Part shown: in pieces, positions 26,001 to 40,046 of the stretch
Position numbering within the stretch: position 1 is the first letter of the stretch
How the letters are laid out: each line of letters starts with the position of its first letter
Assembly (NCBI GenBank): GCA_008360975.2
Contig: CM039189.1
Coordinates: 15,094,056 to 15,158,055, forward strand
Direction: 5' to 3'
DNA from: Lichenostomus cassidix
Taxonomy: Eukaryota; Chordata; Aves; Passeriformes; Meliphagidae
DNA: 64,000 bases
Made by a program: the position numbers and the translations under genes
The notes under the pieces: generated by a model
What the model was told of the DNA's origin: nothing
The model's database searches: none
The model's input: only the letters and a program-made list of their open reading frames with translations

Positions 26001-27616
26001 CAGATCACAGATAATGCTCAGCTGCTGTGGCTGTAATGGTTGCCTGAAAACTTAGAAATAGAAGGGAAAATAATCTCAATTTCATGATGTCTATCCCATG
26101 ATTACTGGTGAATATATGGGCTCAGTAATCCCTAACACTATCAGTTTTCCTCGGGTTGCTTATGTTTTATCTACGTTAGTGCTCTATTATGAAGCCCAGA
26201 TAGCAGTTTCTGTGCTCTGGAGAAGGTTTTCTGCTACTTAGGGATGATTCTGGTTCTCCAGCAGCCATTGCTGAATCATTGTATTTCAGGGTGTGTTAAG
26301 GCGACCCAAAGCTGGCATTGCTTTCTATGAGGTAGACAAAGTGGCTGTGTCAAAGTAACAGAGCCACTCCTGGGGTGGGGATGGAAGACTGAAGAGGGGA
26401 GAAAAGCTAGAAGCAGGAGCTAGTCCAGCTGTTGTAGAGCAAGTCATTTTCCTCCTGAATCAGTTCCTTCATCTGGCTGATGAGAGCTACTGCTAGTTTT
26501 TCCTTCAAAGCAGTCTGTCTCATTAAAGAAAACTGCTGAAGTAACTTGAGGGCTGTGCAGGGCACTGATTCTGTAAGGTGCTGAGTTTTTGAGTAACTGC
26601 GTAGTGAATGTGCTTGACTAAGCTCAAAGCCAGTGGAAGTTCAGGGTATTCATACCATTCCAAATAACCCTTTCTATTCTTAAAGATGTCTTGATAAAAC
26701 AATCTTGTAAAACAATGATTTGTTTTCTTTCAGTTCTGTGAATATAAATTATAACATATGCATGAAAAGGAAATAGATAAGTTTTCTGGTATAAAATATG
26801 GCTAGAAACAAGCAACAATGTCAAAGGCAAGTACATATGACTCTGACTTGATTTAAATCTGTTTTTATGCCAAGTCTGTGTGGTTTTGCTGGCTTGAGAA
26901 ATAAATCCACTAAACAGTATGAACTGATAACATATTCTTTCCTGCATTGCTTCAGAAAAAAACTGATAAACTAAGGTACAAAGTTTTAAATTTACTCAGT
27001 CTTGCTTTCAGCTATAGCTGCCTGTTTTTCTGGATTTAAGAATGCTAGCACCTTATAAAGATGGATTGATTTTCATTGCCATAGATTTACACAGATCCAC
27101 CAAGATATAAACAGAGCCTCATATTCCATAGCAAAGGAGACTGAAATTGTATGTAATGTTTCAGGTTGCAGGAGGCTCCCATACATAGTTACATTATTTA
27201 TTATGTTAAAATGGAGGCTTTTAATAAGTTAAGCTCACAAATAAAGATTAATAGTCAATAGAGTAGTGTTTCTGATACCTTGATGAAAAGTGCTGCATGT
27301 TTTATGCTGCCCTGCACTTAGTTCTTAATATATCAAAGATGTTTGTACTGGAAATGCACAACTGTCAGAGAGACGCTGAAGCAGTAAGCAGATGGGGAAG
27401 TGGGATATGCACATGAGCTGAATGTTCTTGAGTCAGCAGTGAAGTAGCAAATAGTGCATGAAAACTTGTCTTTTAAGACTTCAGGCCTCATCAGTTCAGA
27501 TCTCTGTCATTTGCTTCCTTGGAGTATTGCTCCAGGACGCTGCAGACTCAAACCAGAAGTGGAGCAGAGTACAAGTCGAGGTTTAGGAATTTTTTTTCCC
27601 TGAAAAAAAAAGCTGC

Positions 27617-27670
27617 TGTTTTGTTCTCTTTTGGGCTGGTTTGGTTTTTGGGGTTTTTTTGGGTTTTTTT
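27617..27670 (+). repeat. T/G-rich low-complexity tract
   Basis: The plus strand is almost purely T and G, with runs such as TTTTTGGGG and TTTTTTTGGG. Several closely spaced G runs make a weak two-layer G-quadruplex possible. It is preceded at 27,590-27,610 by a T-run/A-run pair that could fold on itself. Confidence 0.85.
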
Positions 27671-28811
27671 AAGGAAAATAACAAAGCTGTGCTGCAAAAA
27701 TCTGCTATAGTTAATAAGGCTTTGAGCTCCATTAAGTTGCAAAATCCTCTTGCATTTTTCAGAAGTTTGTCTTTAACTGTGTGCCTGCTAATTTCAACTG
27801 CTTTTTTCATTAATAGCCCACTCCTAAGTAAGTTTTAATCATAGTAATAATTCCACAGGGCAAAGGATCCCCATAAAGCTTCTAGATGACAGAATTATCT
27901 CCTGTGTGTCTAGGTAAACATTCCTTCAGTTTCTGTATTGAGGTCAGGGAGATGCTAAATCACTGTGGTTGCTGCCTTCCCCTTAGGGTCCAACTGATGA
28001 CAAAATTACAGCCTGGTATGTAGGAAAATTCAGGCTTGTGCTGGCATGAGAGAAAGAGCTGGGAAGGACACAGTAGGGCTGATTATTTCAGTGGCTGTGC
28101 CACTTTTGATCATCTGTAAATAGATGTGTGACCTACATAGAGGCCATATCCAACTATAAAACATGGAGTAAGAAACAGATTGGGATGCAAACTCAGTAAT
28201 TCTATAGGCTGTCCCTGCTGTATGTTGAAAGAATTGAGCTGGCAAAGAGTACTGGAAAAATACTGTTTGGAAGGGTAAGCTTTGGTTGTAGGTCTGAGTC
28301 TCTCCTCTTACCAGCATTTCTCCTTGCATCCTTAGCATTTGTTTAGCTAACAGCTGTATTTTTGCCATCTTTATAAAGTCAGTGGCTCCTTTGGCAGTTA
28401 AGTTCATAGGTGAGTGGGGAGGGAGTAGTATTTACCTGAACTTTTTCTCAGTCAAAGTAATATGCGAAAAAATCAGGGAGCTTTTTTAGTGTAAGCTCAA
28501 TATACTGATGCTAAATCAGATTGCCGGTAAAGCATGGAAAATTCATCCTGTGCAACTGAAGACCTGACATATTTGTCAAATCATGTCTTTGCCTTTCCCT
28601 CCCAAAATGATAATGTCCTGAGATCATCTCCAGAGAATATGTGCTGAGGAACGCTAACAAAAGGACTGCAGTCCTTTACGGACAGTTACGCAAATGTAAA
28701 AGGTATGTGTGTATGATAATTAAAGATTCAAAAATTAAGCTATGGGCTAAGTGTTCAGAAATGGTCAGCTATTGCCCAGGAAGCTAAAGTGAGCATTTGT
28801 AAAGCTCTGCA

Positions 28812-28947
28812 GTTTGTTTTGTAATTTGGTTTTTTTGTTTGTTTGTTTTGTTTTGTTTGGGTTGGTTTTTTTAATTATTTTTTTCATTTGATTTTGTGTG
28901 TTTGGTTTTGGTGGTTTTTGTTTGGTTGGTTGGTTTTGGGTTTTTTT
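28812..28947 (+). repeat. Long T/G-rich low-complexity tract
   Basis: About 135 nt in which the plus strand is nearly all T and G, built from TTTG, TTGG and GGTT units with a short AT-rich interruption near 28,872. It is imperfect, so it is not a clean microsatellite. Orientation matches the other T/G tracts in this window. Confidence 0.88.
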
Positions 28948-29029
28948 AAGATCTCCTATTGATATCAATTTATATCAGTTTTTAACTGCTCCAAGAACTT
29001 GCATAAGGTATTTCTACTGCATTCTCATA

Positions 29030-29225
29030 CTTTCCACCACCTCCGGCAATTGTTCCGTCCATCTCCCCCTGACGGCGCTATTGCCTGACTGCCTGGAGCT
29101 GTTACTGGGCTCCAGGTCATCTGTCAGACTGACATCCGCTTTGCAAAGACCGTTTGAAAAAAGTATTTAAATGAATTAAATACTAATTACAAGTTAAGCT
29201 CCTTGAGGTTTCACTTTAAACACAC
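29030..29225. promoter_or_regulatory. Candidate noncoding regulatory element with several dyads
   Basis: Within CpG-poor intergenic DNA this block keeps several CpGs and carries three symmetric elements: 7-bp arms CTGGAGC/GCTCCAG at 29,093-29,115, the palindrome CTTTGCAAAG at 29,139-29,148, and 9-bp arms AGTATTTAA/TTAAATACT at 29,162-29,184. A homeodomain core TAATTA follows at 29,184-29,189. Such density suggests transcription-factor binding, possibly an enhancer between the two LRRC8 genes. This is inference only; I cannot test conservation. Confidence 0.35.
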
Positions 29226-32200
29226 CCTTGAGTTTCAGTCTCTGCAGTATGGAGCAATACACAAGAAACCAGGAATGGAAAGCTTATGGGGGGCAGCAGT
29301 ACCAGTTTATCCTCACTGTGTGCAAAGCAAATGCACTACCCAAACAGCAAAACACTAAGAAATTCCTTATTTTAATGTATGGATTAGAATGCAAAAGATG
29401 CACTTTCAGTTTACTTTTTGCTGTCAGTGTGTCTGCCCAGTTTTGACGCTTATCAGTCCAAGCTGAGAAATAAGATGGGTTATTAAGATGGATGTTACTA
29501 TTACAATACCTGTATTAAATGGAAAATGTATCAGGAAATGAGAGCCCTTTTCCATTGAGAAACAGTTTAGTTCTGGAGGGAATAGAAATTCTGTTCATCT
29601 CCCACTTCCAATCCATGTCAGAAGAGTTACCTGGAAGCATGCTCTGCTCACCAAATTTCCCTTTTGCTTGCATCTCTGTCTGCATGGGGCACTACAGTCA
29701 CTTAGGCTGTGTCACTAGGTTGAAATGTACTCGTTCCCAATCTTCAAGCAATTTTTGTTATTTAACCTTTTCTTGAATGTTATTTTCTTCAGGTATCTTG
29801 AGTGGCTCTGCTGGGAAGTGTTTTTTCTTCATTTCTTTTGAATAAGTGGAAAAATAAAACACTTATTTTGAATCTGTGGATAAATTCTGAGTAACTTCCT
29901 AGGGCAACATGTGTTGTCTTCTGGTTTTATTCTATGAATGTGCAATATGACATACTCTACATGATGTTCAAATGTAATTGAAGAAATGTTTTCATTATGT
30001 AGAATAAGATTTAAAATTCAAATATGTAACTTGCTGATGGTAAGTATTTAAATATCTAACAATATTTTCCATTACTAATAATCTGGCAAAATATTGTGTC
30101 TATTGAGTTGTGTCAGCAAAGAAATAGATTGTGGGCTGGTTGGGTTCTTTCTCTGCTGTTTTGCTTATTTGCAATGAATCACAGTTATATCCTTTTGCTT
30201 CATTTATGTGTTTTGAGAAATCTATTTAGTATATTGCTTTCAACTCAGGTCCTTTTGTAACTGATTCCTCACCCTCTGATTTTCTCCTGGATTATACCGT
30301 GATATCTGTCTCCATGGGCTGCTTTGTTCAGTCCTTTCACTCTGGGTGCATTTTCTCTCTTGAGTTTGCAGCCACTGTGCAGTTGTCCTCTAGTTAAATC
30401 TTTCTGCATCCATAATTGAGCATATATAGCAGCTTTTTGGGGTCTTTGTTTCAGCTGGGTGTTTCTGTTCCATGAAAGGGATGTGTAACTGCTCACTTCT
30501 GTGAGAAAGGCAACTGTTCTCATGTGCCAGCTTCAGTGAAATTGTTGGCTGGCTGTTCCCAGAAACGTTTCACTGTGGTCATGCCACCAGGTATCCCCAG
30601 ACTAGTCACTAGAGGTCAACATCACCTTCTCCAGCTGGAGCACCAACTACCACATCATTATAGGATGGTCACTTGCTTGTAGCAGAACATACTCCAAATG
30701 CTTTGAATGTTCATGATGGCATGTTCCTGATCCTGCCACTGTCTAAGGTTAGGACAAAAGATGAAAGACAAGAGACAGTAGTTTCTCACTCTGCGCTTTT
30801 TACGGGTACCAGGAGGGAGAAAATAATAAATCTGAAGGCCTTTGCCTTTCTGTGCCTGAGGCAGCTTTTGGTGAGTGCCTTGGGGAACAGTGGCAAAGCC
30901 GAAGGATAGAACAATAAAACTTGTCTGAAGCCATTGCTGTGTCAGAGTTGTCGGTCTCCCAGCTAATGTGTGTAGCCAGGGGCTGCTGTCAGTACAACAT
31001 GTGCTTCATCAGCCTCAGGACTCTTGGGGATCCCCAGGATTTTCAAAACACACAGGTATTATCTTTCCATTTCTACTTGAAGATGATTTTTGCTGTTTCC
31101 AGCTTGGAGAAGCATCCAGTTAGTCTGAAGTCTGACAAACTGTTTCATAACAGGGTGGAAGTCGAGAAAACTCAAACCAGGGAGGAAAAGTCTAATACTG
31201 CATCATTTCATAAGCAGCTGAAGGAATGAAGCCTGGTCTACAGATCAGTGTCCCTAAAGATTTCCTCATACTTGAGTTATTTAAAAGTGACCTCCCTTTT
31301 ACAGATTTTCTGGTGTTTTAACTTAATCTTTGAGGCTTTTTCTTGGCTGGAACACTTGGAAACACTATCTTCCTCTCCTAGGTAGCCAGTTACCTCTTTT
31401 CATTCAACTTGAAGGAACTGTTTATCTGAGGCTTCTTTTGTTATATTTAAAGTCAACCAGCACATTCAGTATTTACTAGAGGAATGACAGAGGTTGCATC
31501 ATTAATGTTTATGCTTTACCTAATTACCTCTGGGAAGATGATGTAAATAGTCTTCCTCCTAAGAATTCTGCAGAAACCATATTTGTTACTACAAATGCGG
31601 TAACCTCTGGGTCAATCCATCCACTCCACATTTAATGAACTTTGAAAGAGGTGAAGAAAGCAATACTTTTAATGAGAGTATGGACCAGAGTTTCAAGTGT
31701 GCATCTATATATTCCAAATCTCCTTTCACCTTTTAATTTTATCTGCAATGTCTGAGGAACAGTGAAGATGGGAGAGAGGAAAGGAAGACAGACCTATCCA
31801 AAGGCACAAAACAAGATTGTCTGGGTGATCCTGGCTGTAATTACCAAGGCTTTAACTAATCAGGGTTTTCATTGTTGCAGTTGCTTCTGCTGGAAAGCTG
31901 CTCATCATTTCCTGTCTTTCTGGTTTTTCATAATGACATTATGTTTTTCTAAAATTCACAGGATTTCAGCCAGTAGCATAAATTTATTTGTTAGACTGGA
32001 AGAAAAACAAACTGAAACACTTATTTACAACTGTTTTGATTCTGTAGGATTTCTCTTAATTGTTGTTAAGAGATGTGTCAGGACAGGGAATGCAGACTGC
32101 TCTCCATTCTGGCTGGGCTGCCTGCATTGCTGTCTTCCTTTTCAGCTAATGCAGCTTGACTGTTTCTGGGCTATAAGCAAAGCCTGTGGGCTGTGCCAGG

Positions 32201-34996
32201 CAGCTCTCCCAGCTCCTCTGGCCTAGCTAAAGTATCTCTGCACAGTGGTGCTGTGTTTATGTGGGGCAGTCATACTGCAATGCACAGATTAAAGGCCACA
32301 CTAGTGAGATGCTGTGGGGGTAATGGCAAAATATAGGCGCAGGGCAAAAAATTTCTGTTCCTGTCCTCTGTTCAAAGCTGTTGTATCACGTTTGGTAGGC
32401 TGGCACTGCTGCGTGTTTTCCCAGTGTAAGCCTGGAGGAGGTCTATCTGGCATACAGTGCTGTTGTCAGGGCTGAGCTGAAATTCCATGAATAGCATGAG
32501 CTGGCACAAGCTGATGGTACTGCTGAGGGAGGTGGCTCTGCTGCCCTCTCCTCCCTCTTCCCCTCCCTGCGTATGTGCCGATATTTCTGCAGCTGAACAG
32601 AAATGTCTGCATGGGTAAGCTAAAGCAGCGCTGGGCACAGGCCCAGACAGTAGCATGCTCTCCATTCATCCTGCACATTGTGATGCATCCATGGCACAGC
32701 TCCGGGCTGGTCAGCGCCCTTCCCTGCCACACCCTGCGGCACAGAGGCCAATGATTGCATCCAGCTGGCAGTTTGGGTGGAGCTCCGTTGGTGGCAATAA
32801 GGGAGTTAAGCTGGATGGATACAGGCTGTTCTTTGCAATAAGTGGATGAGAAGAGTAACTACAGTATCATATTCTTGTTCTTTAAACTTTGATAGACTGC
32901 CTGTGGCTAGTTGCTTTTCCTTGGATGCACATAAGTGGGGTTTTTTTATTCCTGCATCTCTCTCTTTGCAGGACCAAAAAGTAAATAAGTAAGAGAAATA
33001 TGAGAGCATTTGAAAACCTGTTTCATGAAGGACTACACGTTGGTTTTGTGTTCCATCCAAGCATCTTTGTACATTCAAGTACCACCTGAAACAGGAAAAA
33101 AACACTGAACAGTAACTCCAACGTCACTTGAGTTTGATACCTGATGTCTTAGTAGAAGCTGCAGAGTTTGCTCACTAATAACCAGTATCAAGACCTACGA
33201 TCTGCTTGATAAAACTGAGAAGCAAACACTTCCAGAGTTGAAACCATACCAGATTTTGTACTTGTAAGAGTCCACTTATTTTTTAGTAAGACATCTTCCA
33301 GCATGTTGGAGCAGAGGCTCTCTGAAGGAAAAGAGCAAAAGGCTCTCCTGGAAGGATTGCTTTCATTACATACAGAGGCTCAATTTTTGCACATGCTATG
33401 TGGTACTTTCCTTTAAAAGTGCTCTGCTTAACCTCTGCTTCAAAGTAAGTCCTAGTTAGCAGAACTGATTCCTTAATGAAAATGAATGGTCAGATTTCCT
33501 GTTGCTTGTATGCCCCAAATACACTGTTCTCCTTTCTCCTCAAAACTTCAGACTTCACCTCTTTCTATATAATTATGGTCTTTTATCTAGTCATTCTTTT
33601 ATTACTGCTGGAAGGAAGCATGGACAGAGAGCTCTTAACCTCTTCATTAGCACTCCAAGCTAAAAGTGGATTTGGTTTTGTAAGATAAAATCATGGATAA
33701 GTTAAATTTTATGGTGAGATAATTTTGTACTGCTTTGTTTCAGAGTCTGCTCTTGACATGTAGGCTTCCTGTTAGCCAAACAAAGGTCTTAGAGCATGTC
33801 TATTTTCTTCATCCTTCTTTTCATGAACTAAAATAGCCTAGTGGTGCACAGACTGTCAGCATTACCTTTGTTCCTTCTTTATTCTTGTATTTTACACAAT
33901 AACCTCCAGGAAACAATCCTATTCCTGGAAATTCATCACATTCCACACAGTTGTGTGGCCTCACTGATGGTGTTTTTCAGCTGCTTCAAGTGATTCAGTG
34001 GTACTTCCATTTGTGTTTGAGATTCCTGGAAGGTTTGTCATATACAGTGTTCTAAAACCGCAATACAGCAGATGAAGCCAGGCAAAGAAAAATGCACAGT
34101 TCTGTTTCTTAAATTATGATTAACCAGTCAAAAGGGGAAGTTGTTTGAAGCATCATTTGAGTCTTAAATGTCTCACGTGTAACTATGTAATCAGCCTCTT
34201 GCGGAAGGAAGAGTCAGTGTGACACATACATTTCAACCAACAGCTAGACCAAAACAGCTTGCATGGAGGTTTCATCCCCTTACATTTGTGCTATAGTAAA
34301 CAACTCTATCTCTTATCTCAGCTGCAGGCTTGTTTTATGTAAGCATATGTATATGGAAATACACGCAGCCTTAATTCTGAATGCTCTAGTGTGATGGTTG
34401 TTCATACTGATAGAAAGTTCTGGCAATGCAGCCTGGACTGCTTGGTCAGCTCTGCAAATCACACCCACCAGAAACACTTCCAGTTCTGTGAAGGGAAGAT
34501 TGGAACCCTCAGACTATCATCTTTCACCTGTGTGAATGGCTCTCTGCCAGAGCTTGGAGGATACAAAAGCACTTCTAGAAATAACGATCGAGACTTTTAA
34601 ATGTGAGTCACTGACTTTGCTGAATTTGGTGTGGTCCCAGTGGAGACCCAACCACTGACAACCAAGGGAAGGGGAGAGTAAAAATGAAAATATCAGGTGC
34701 ATGCTGAGTGTGTGAGGCCAGAATAGGCAGGACATTGGACTGACAATTAGTGCAGACTACAGTTTGCTGTTATTTATGCCCCCTCATCACAGCACCCTAT
34801 TCCAAACAGTCTTCCCAAACACTGCAGTGCAGGACATGCAGTGTACATTCAGTGGGGGGCTGTTCCCCTCCCTACTGAAGCAGAGGGATGTAGCCAGAGT
34901 TGAAATTGTAAGTGATCCCAAAGATTTTTTTTGGTGGGGTGTTTTTCCAATAGTTACATTCAAATTGATTACTAGTAAAGTGCAAGGAGCAAATAC

Positions 34997-35512
34997 ATGA
35001 CTAAAAAACAACAGTGGAAAAAACCTGTTTTACCTGTGAGCACTGAAATGGAGGCAAGTCTGAACATAGCCGACATAATTGCAGTGGGGTCAGATGCATT
35101 CCATGTTAAGTGGCTGATGAATGTGCACAAAGCACACTGCAGGATCCACACCGACTTCCGCTGCTGGAAGTGGAGTTGGCCTGAATCTGTGTCATGGATA
35201 AGCAGCACAACACGAACCCATTCATCCTCTGCGTGGGCCTTGTCTCATGATGCAGGAAATGTTGGGAGCTGTCTGCTGCCATTGATTGCGCTCCTGACTG
35301 ACAGAAAGACACTAGTCCAAAACCAGACCGCTGGGCATTCATTCCATCAAACCTGCCCTGATGGCAGCAAGGCAGCCCATGAACTGCACTTTCACACCCA
35401 GCAGCAACACTTACACCAGGACGCGCTTTCACTGCTGACTGGCTCAGTGATGCTTAGCACTATTAATCCAAAAATACTATTAGTTTGGTCTGACCAGCCT
35501 CTACTGTGTTAG
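34997..35512 (+). other. Unsupported 171-codon open frame
   Basis: The longest ATG-started frame in the intergenic region. The product (starts MTKKQQWKKPVLPVSTEM) is rich in His, Ser and Gln and has no domain or motif I recognise. There is no promoter-like sequence upstream and no homology I can name, and an antisense frame of 108 codons overlaps it. It is most likely non-coding DNA or part of a noncoding RNA. Confidence 0.1.
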
Positions 35513-37669
35513 GAATCTCACAACTCTTCAAGCTACTGAGCTCATACAGAAGCCACCAAACCACACAGTTTGTTCCTTATCAGCTATGTCTGCATCAGAT
35601 AATCCCTTGTGCAGGCAAATTATAGACTAGCTCATCCCCAGTCTCCCAAGACTTCCTCTCTCCTGCTAGGTGAGAGGAATTTCAGGGAAGCATTTAGATG
35701 TGTGGTGTTTTTTCAGTGTTGATCTGTTTCAGCAATTAACACAAAACATTGTTTAAGTTTAGGCAGCCAAGACTGCTGCTGTATTTTAGTGCTTTCTAAT
35801 TTTGAGGATCTATTCTAATCCTGACTCTTTCTCAACTAACAAGCATACCATATGTCTGATTACTCAGGTTCCCATGCAAAATAGGAAATTAAAAATTCCA
35901 GATGATTAACAAATATTTCTACTTGTTTATTTTGAGATGACTGTTTTAAAATAACATGAAAAAACTGTAGGGACTTCTTTCTTAAACATTTACTTTATCA
36001 TTTAGATGTGTAAAAGATATTTTTGTTAAGAATGTGCTGTTTGTGCTTTTTAGAATATGATTTATTGACACAGGTTTGCTACCAGTAAATCTGCAATTGA
36101 CTGTTTAAAGACAGTCTACAAAAGGGTAGGTAATTCAGTGGTGGAATTTTGGAGGGGGGAAACCAGGCATAGACATTCTAAGCTGGTTTAATGACAGTGA
36201 AAGACTTGAATCCTCTTTGAAACATCCAAGCCCAAAGCGTGATGCAAATTGGACCACCAGCAACAGCCTGTTATCTTTTTGCAGGACGTTAGCCAGGGAA
36301 GCAGGTCATGTAACCAGTGACTCAGTCCCGTACAGCACGGAGCCAGGATACTGGTCAGGAGAGGTCACTGCTCTGGCAAGTAGAGACTCCCCTAAAAGTG
36401 GAGCTTCTTTGTACTAATGTACAGATTCTGTGCATGAATTTGGTTATGAGCAGGCTAACTTGGTGAGAGGCAGAAAGCTGTTGAGAAAACCAAACATTTG
36501 AATTAAGCCATTTCTCTGTGAGTGCTTGAATGAGGGGAAGAGATGGTTCCCATGCAGAAGAAAGCCTGGAGTTATGCTGTTCCAGCTACAGCATTTCAAT
36601 AGAGAATATCAGAAGGGGAAGGCTGGGAGGCAGCACTGGGGCAGCCTCACCTGTGACCTGAGGACAGCAAGCCTGCTGCTTGACTCTTGTTCTAATATCC
36701 TCCACCAGAAGTGTTTGTCCTTGTTACTTGTTTATTCAATCACACCCATAAATGTGCATTGGTAGTAATAAAAGCCTCTTATTATTTTGAATGTAGCAGT
36801 TAGTAATTATCAAGTGCTTGCTCTGAGCTCAAGCTGCTGGGCTCCATCCCTCCTGCCTCATGTGAGCTACCCCCACTCGTTGCATCACATCTAAAATTAG
36901 ATAAGATGCTGGATCCCGTGAAGCACACGGCTCAGTGGCTCAGAGCTACAATAGCCAGACCAGGCACAGCGGCGTAGCTCCTCAGTTAGGAAGATGTTTT
37001 CAGATAGATCACTGAAGAAAACCTAATGATGATCAGAACTGTTATAGAGGTAAAGCACCCTTCAAATCCAGGTGATCCAGTTCAGCCAAAGGCCAGAAAA
37101 ATGGGAGCTGGTTCTATTTCTTTTGGTATGTCTTTAGCTCTGTATGTTCCCAACAATATGTGGGGAGAGCTGTCAATAGCTTCTCTAGAGACATCTACTT
37201 GGGCCAAATTCTTCCCTGAGGTAGTTGCACTGCTTTCATTGTAAACAGACCAGTGATGAATGTGACTCTTCTTCATTTAGGAACAACAGAAGAGCTCATG
37301 AGATTAAACATCCTTTCAGTGTTTTCCTTATGAAAGCAAGTTTTAGTACTTAGAAAATGCTGTGGGCTTAAGAAATGACTGTATTCTTCATCCTGCTCTA
37401 AAACTTTGCTTCTCCTCCCCAGACTCAGCCCATAGCATCCATGCAATTTATTTTAGAGGTCTATATTCCCAGTGCACTGCTATTTAAACATCTGATGCAC
37501 TTAAAAATAACATTTCAAAAACATTAATCTGGAGGGAGAGGGGTTAAAATGTGAAACTAGAGAAAAAAAAAAACCTAGGGAAAAGATAAATTCTGACAAA
37601 CTTCAAGCGGCTACGAAGTACTAGAGCTGTCAAATCATGCATTTTGGATTTGAGCTGAATCAAATCACA

Positions 37670-37690
37670 GAAGCAGTTTTTCACTGCTTC
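37670..37690. repeat. Small perfect inverted repeat
   Basis: Arms GAAGCAGT (37,670-37,677) and ACTGCTTC (37,683-37,690) surround a 5-nt T-rich loop. Function is unknown. Confidence 0.85.
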
Positions 37691-38929
37691 GTCTGAAAGC
37701 AATTTAGCTTTTCTGTGTTAGCAGATTATGCTGTTTTCAACAGTTGTTGGAGAGATGACTGATGAAAAGCATTTTCATTGTGGGTGTGTTTCCAAGTATA
37801 GACAGAGCTCTGGCACTCAAACCCTGGTTTTCTTACCCTGATGTCTCCCAAAGCTGAGGGTAAGTGGTCTGTCAAGCTCTGTGCAGCACCATCCCCTCAG
37901 ACCCAGCTTCAGTGCTGGTCCTGGGACCTCAGACTTCAGGGTGTGGGATGGCTTTGTGGGTTTTTTTTGGGGTGCATCCTCAAATTATGAAGGGATTGGA
38001 GAGGGAAAAAAAAAAAAGAAACAAACAGAACTCTGAGCAGCAATCAATAGAAGATGGGGGCTGTATCCTGGAAGTTGGTGCTGAGCAAGGACTTCAGGTT
38101 AAGCATCCTGAACCTGGATCACACTTGAGAATCAGCCCATGGCTCCATGAACAGAAGATAACTGCAATGTAAGCACTGACAGTGCCATCCGTTCCTGTGT
38201 TCAACTGAGTTTGGAGGCTGGTCTGTGATAATTTTATCTTGGGTGCAAATCAAACCCTGCTCCTGGTTCTGTCACAGTGTGAGTACTGCAAGGTAGCACT
38301 CAGTAGCAGCGATAACACTTGGAGAATCTGTAAGCTATGAATGACAGAATAGGCCAATTGACAGTACAAGGCAAATGTACTAAATTTGGGGTAATGACAT
38401 TTCTTATGTGACCTGTCCCACATTCCTCTGGAGTCAATGAAAAAGAGGCAACAGTGAAATCAAAGCATATCAAAAACTTGCAGTCATACAGATGGTCGAA
38501 TCCAGTTTTAGTAAAATAAATACTCTAAAGTTACTTGAGATTTCACCAGCCTAGATGGTCTTAAAATAATGCAGGAATTTGCAAATAAATTACGCTTTTC
38601 TGCAGGCAGCAGAATTTTTCCACTAGAGCAAAGGTATTTGGAGCCCCAGTTATGTGTTTACTATCAACGATGTATTTTTGGGCCTTCTTCCACCAGAAGC
38701 TCACATACCAAAACTGCACTAAACCTCCATCCCCAAACCCATCAGCTATATTTATCCATGGACCATGTTTTCTACTGCAGTATCAGTGACCTTGCCTGTA
38801 ATTATTCTTCACAGGGGAAGCTTAGCTCAGTCCTCCAAGTACTGCAGTAACTCTGGACAAAAATAACCCAAAAGTCCACAACAGGAAACGTTAACAATGG
38901 CAGGATTACTGGCCACCATGTCACCAAAA

Positions 38930-39150
38930 ACTAAACGAGCAACTGAGAGGGTGTTCAGGGAAAAGCAGCACCACAATTAAGTAACGGGAGGGACTGACTT
39001 ATGAGGAAGATTAAATGAGCTAAGCTATGATGAAAGGGTGAACGGAACAACTGCCTGCAAATGTTTGAAAGAAGAAACCATCCAGGACAGGGAGGGATTC
39101 TCTAAGCTGCTGCCAGGAGTTAAGAGTAATGGAAAGACACCAATAAAATG
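38930..39150 (+). mobile_element. Old CR1/L3-like LINE relic
   Basis: The order of short blocks (a GACTGACTTATGAGGAAGAT-like segment, a segment like CTGCCTGCAAATGTTTGAAA, then AGGGAGGGATTCTCT, then AGTAATGGAAAGACACCAA) parallels the end of ORF2 in L3/CR1 LINEs, where the translated family sequence moves from the loop region into a KRRL-like stretch and onward. Divergence is high and no frame is kept. It would be an ancient insertion, plus orientation. Confidence 0.4.
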
Positions 39151-40046
39151 AACACAGCAGTCACCATAACTATTTCTTCAGCTCAGAAAAAAGAAACCCA
39201 GTGCTTTTGTCCATGTGGAAACCTTGCTAATTTGTCCTGTTTTATTCCTTAGCCATATCCCCAAAGCATGGGGGGGATGGGAACACTTGAAATTATGTAA
39301 TAGCAATATTGCTGAAATGTTTTGGGCTGGCAGCTCTGAAGGACTGTGTGGGAGCTATGCTGACAACCTCTTCCGGCTCCTGTCAGACTCAGACCCTCAT
39401 TCCTTGAGGTGTCTCAGAAAGCGTTGAGGCTTCAGCTGAGAAAAGCAGCTCTGCACAGCAAAGCACTTAAGCAAACACTTCAGGCAAATGATGAGCTGAA
39501 CTCCCACAACTATAAATCACATCCATGATTCCCAAATGAGGAACCTGAGTTTGCCCTCAGCAGTCCCTGAAGCAGACAGTCACAAAGTACACAAAGTCAG
39601 AATTACCCACAGCTATCCCTGGCAGACCCTTGGTGCACATCCCAATGTAGTTAACATTTTTGCAGCAAAACAGCTGTGAGGCATCGTGTTGTGTTTGTTT
39701 TCATTAACTCCTCCCCAGAGGGGTTATATATTTGTATTTCCTTGTTTACATACTTGTACTGTCCCTTGGGGGATACCCACACTACCACTAGGGTTAGGGG
39801 CAAGTTATTGGAGGGCAAGTACCTCACTCTTGATGCAGAAGCTGTCCTGTCTCTTCGTTCTGCCAGAGATGTAAATCTTTCTGGAAATGTTGGACAAAAG
39901 TCCCTTTAAACATGTGGTTTCTTTCAGCAGCAGTTTTCAGACTACACTTTTTGAATTGCTGGGCCAGAAGTTTGTGTTTCTAATTGTCACTCTCTGAGAC
40001 ACTTTTCCATTGTTAATGCAGTCCCAGGCGCTTTACAGCCTGGTCT

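Larger units (their letters stand above)
23216..40040. other. Intergenic DNA between LRRC8B and LRRC8C
   Basis: About 16.8 kb of mostly AT-rich DNA. I find no open frame that resembles a known protein. The longest ones (154 codons at 31,762-32,226 and 171 codons at 34,997-35,512) are unrecognised and lack support. Named contents are T/G-rich low-complexity tracts at 27,617-27,670 and 28,812-28,947, a dyad-rich candidate regulatory block at 29,030-29,225, a small inverted repeat at 37,670-37,690, and an old CR1/L3-like LINE relic at about 38,930-39,150. A minus-strand noncoding transcript starting at the LRRC8C island could run through the right part. Confidence 0.7.

Noticed and set aside
31762..32226. 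154-codon frame, Cys- and Phe-rich, between the genes
   Set aside because: No recognisable domain, irregular composition, no promoter or splice context; expected by chance in a window this large.
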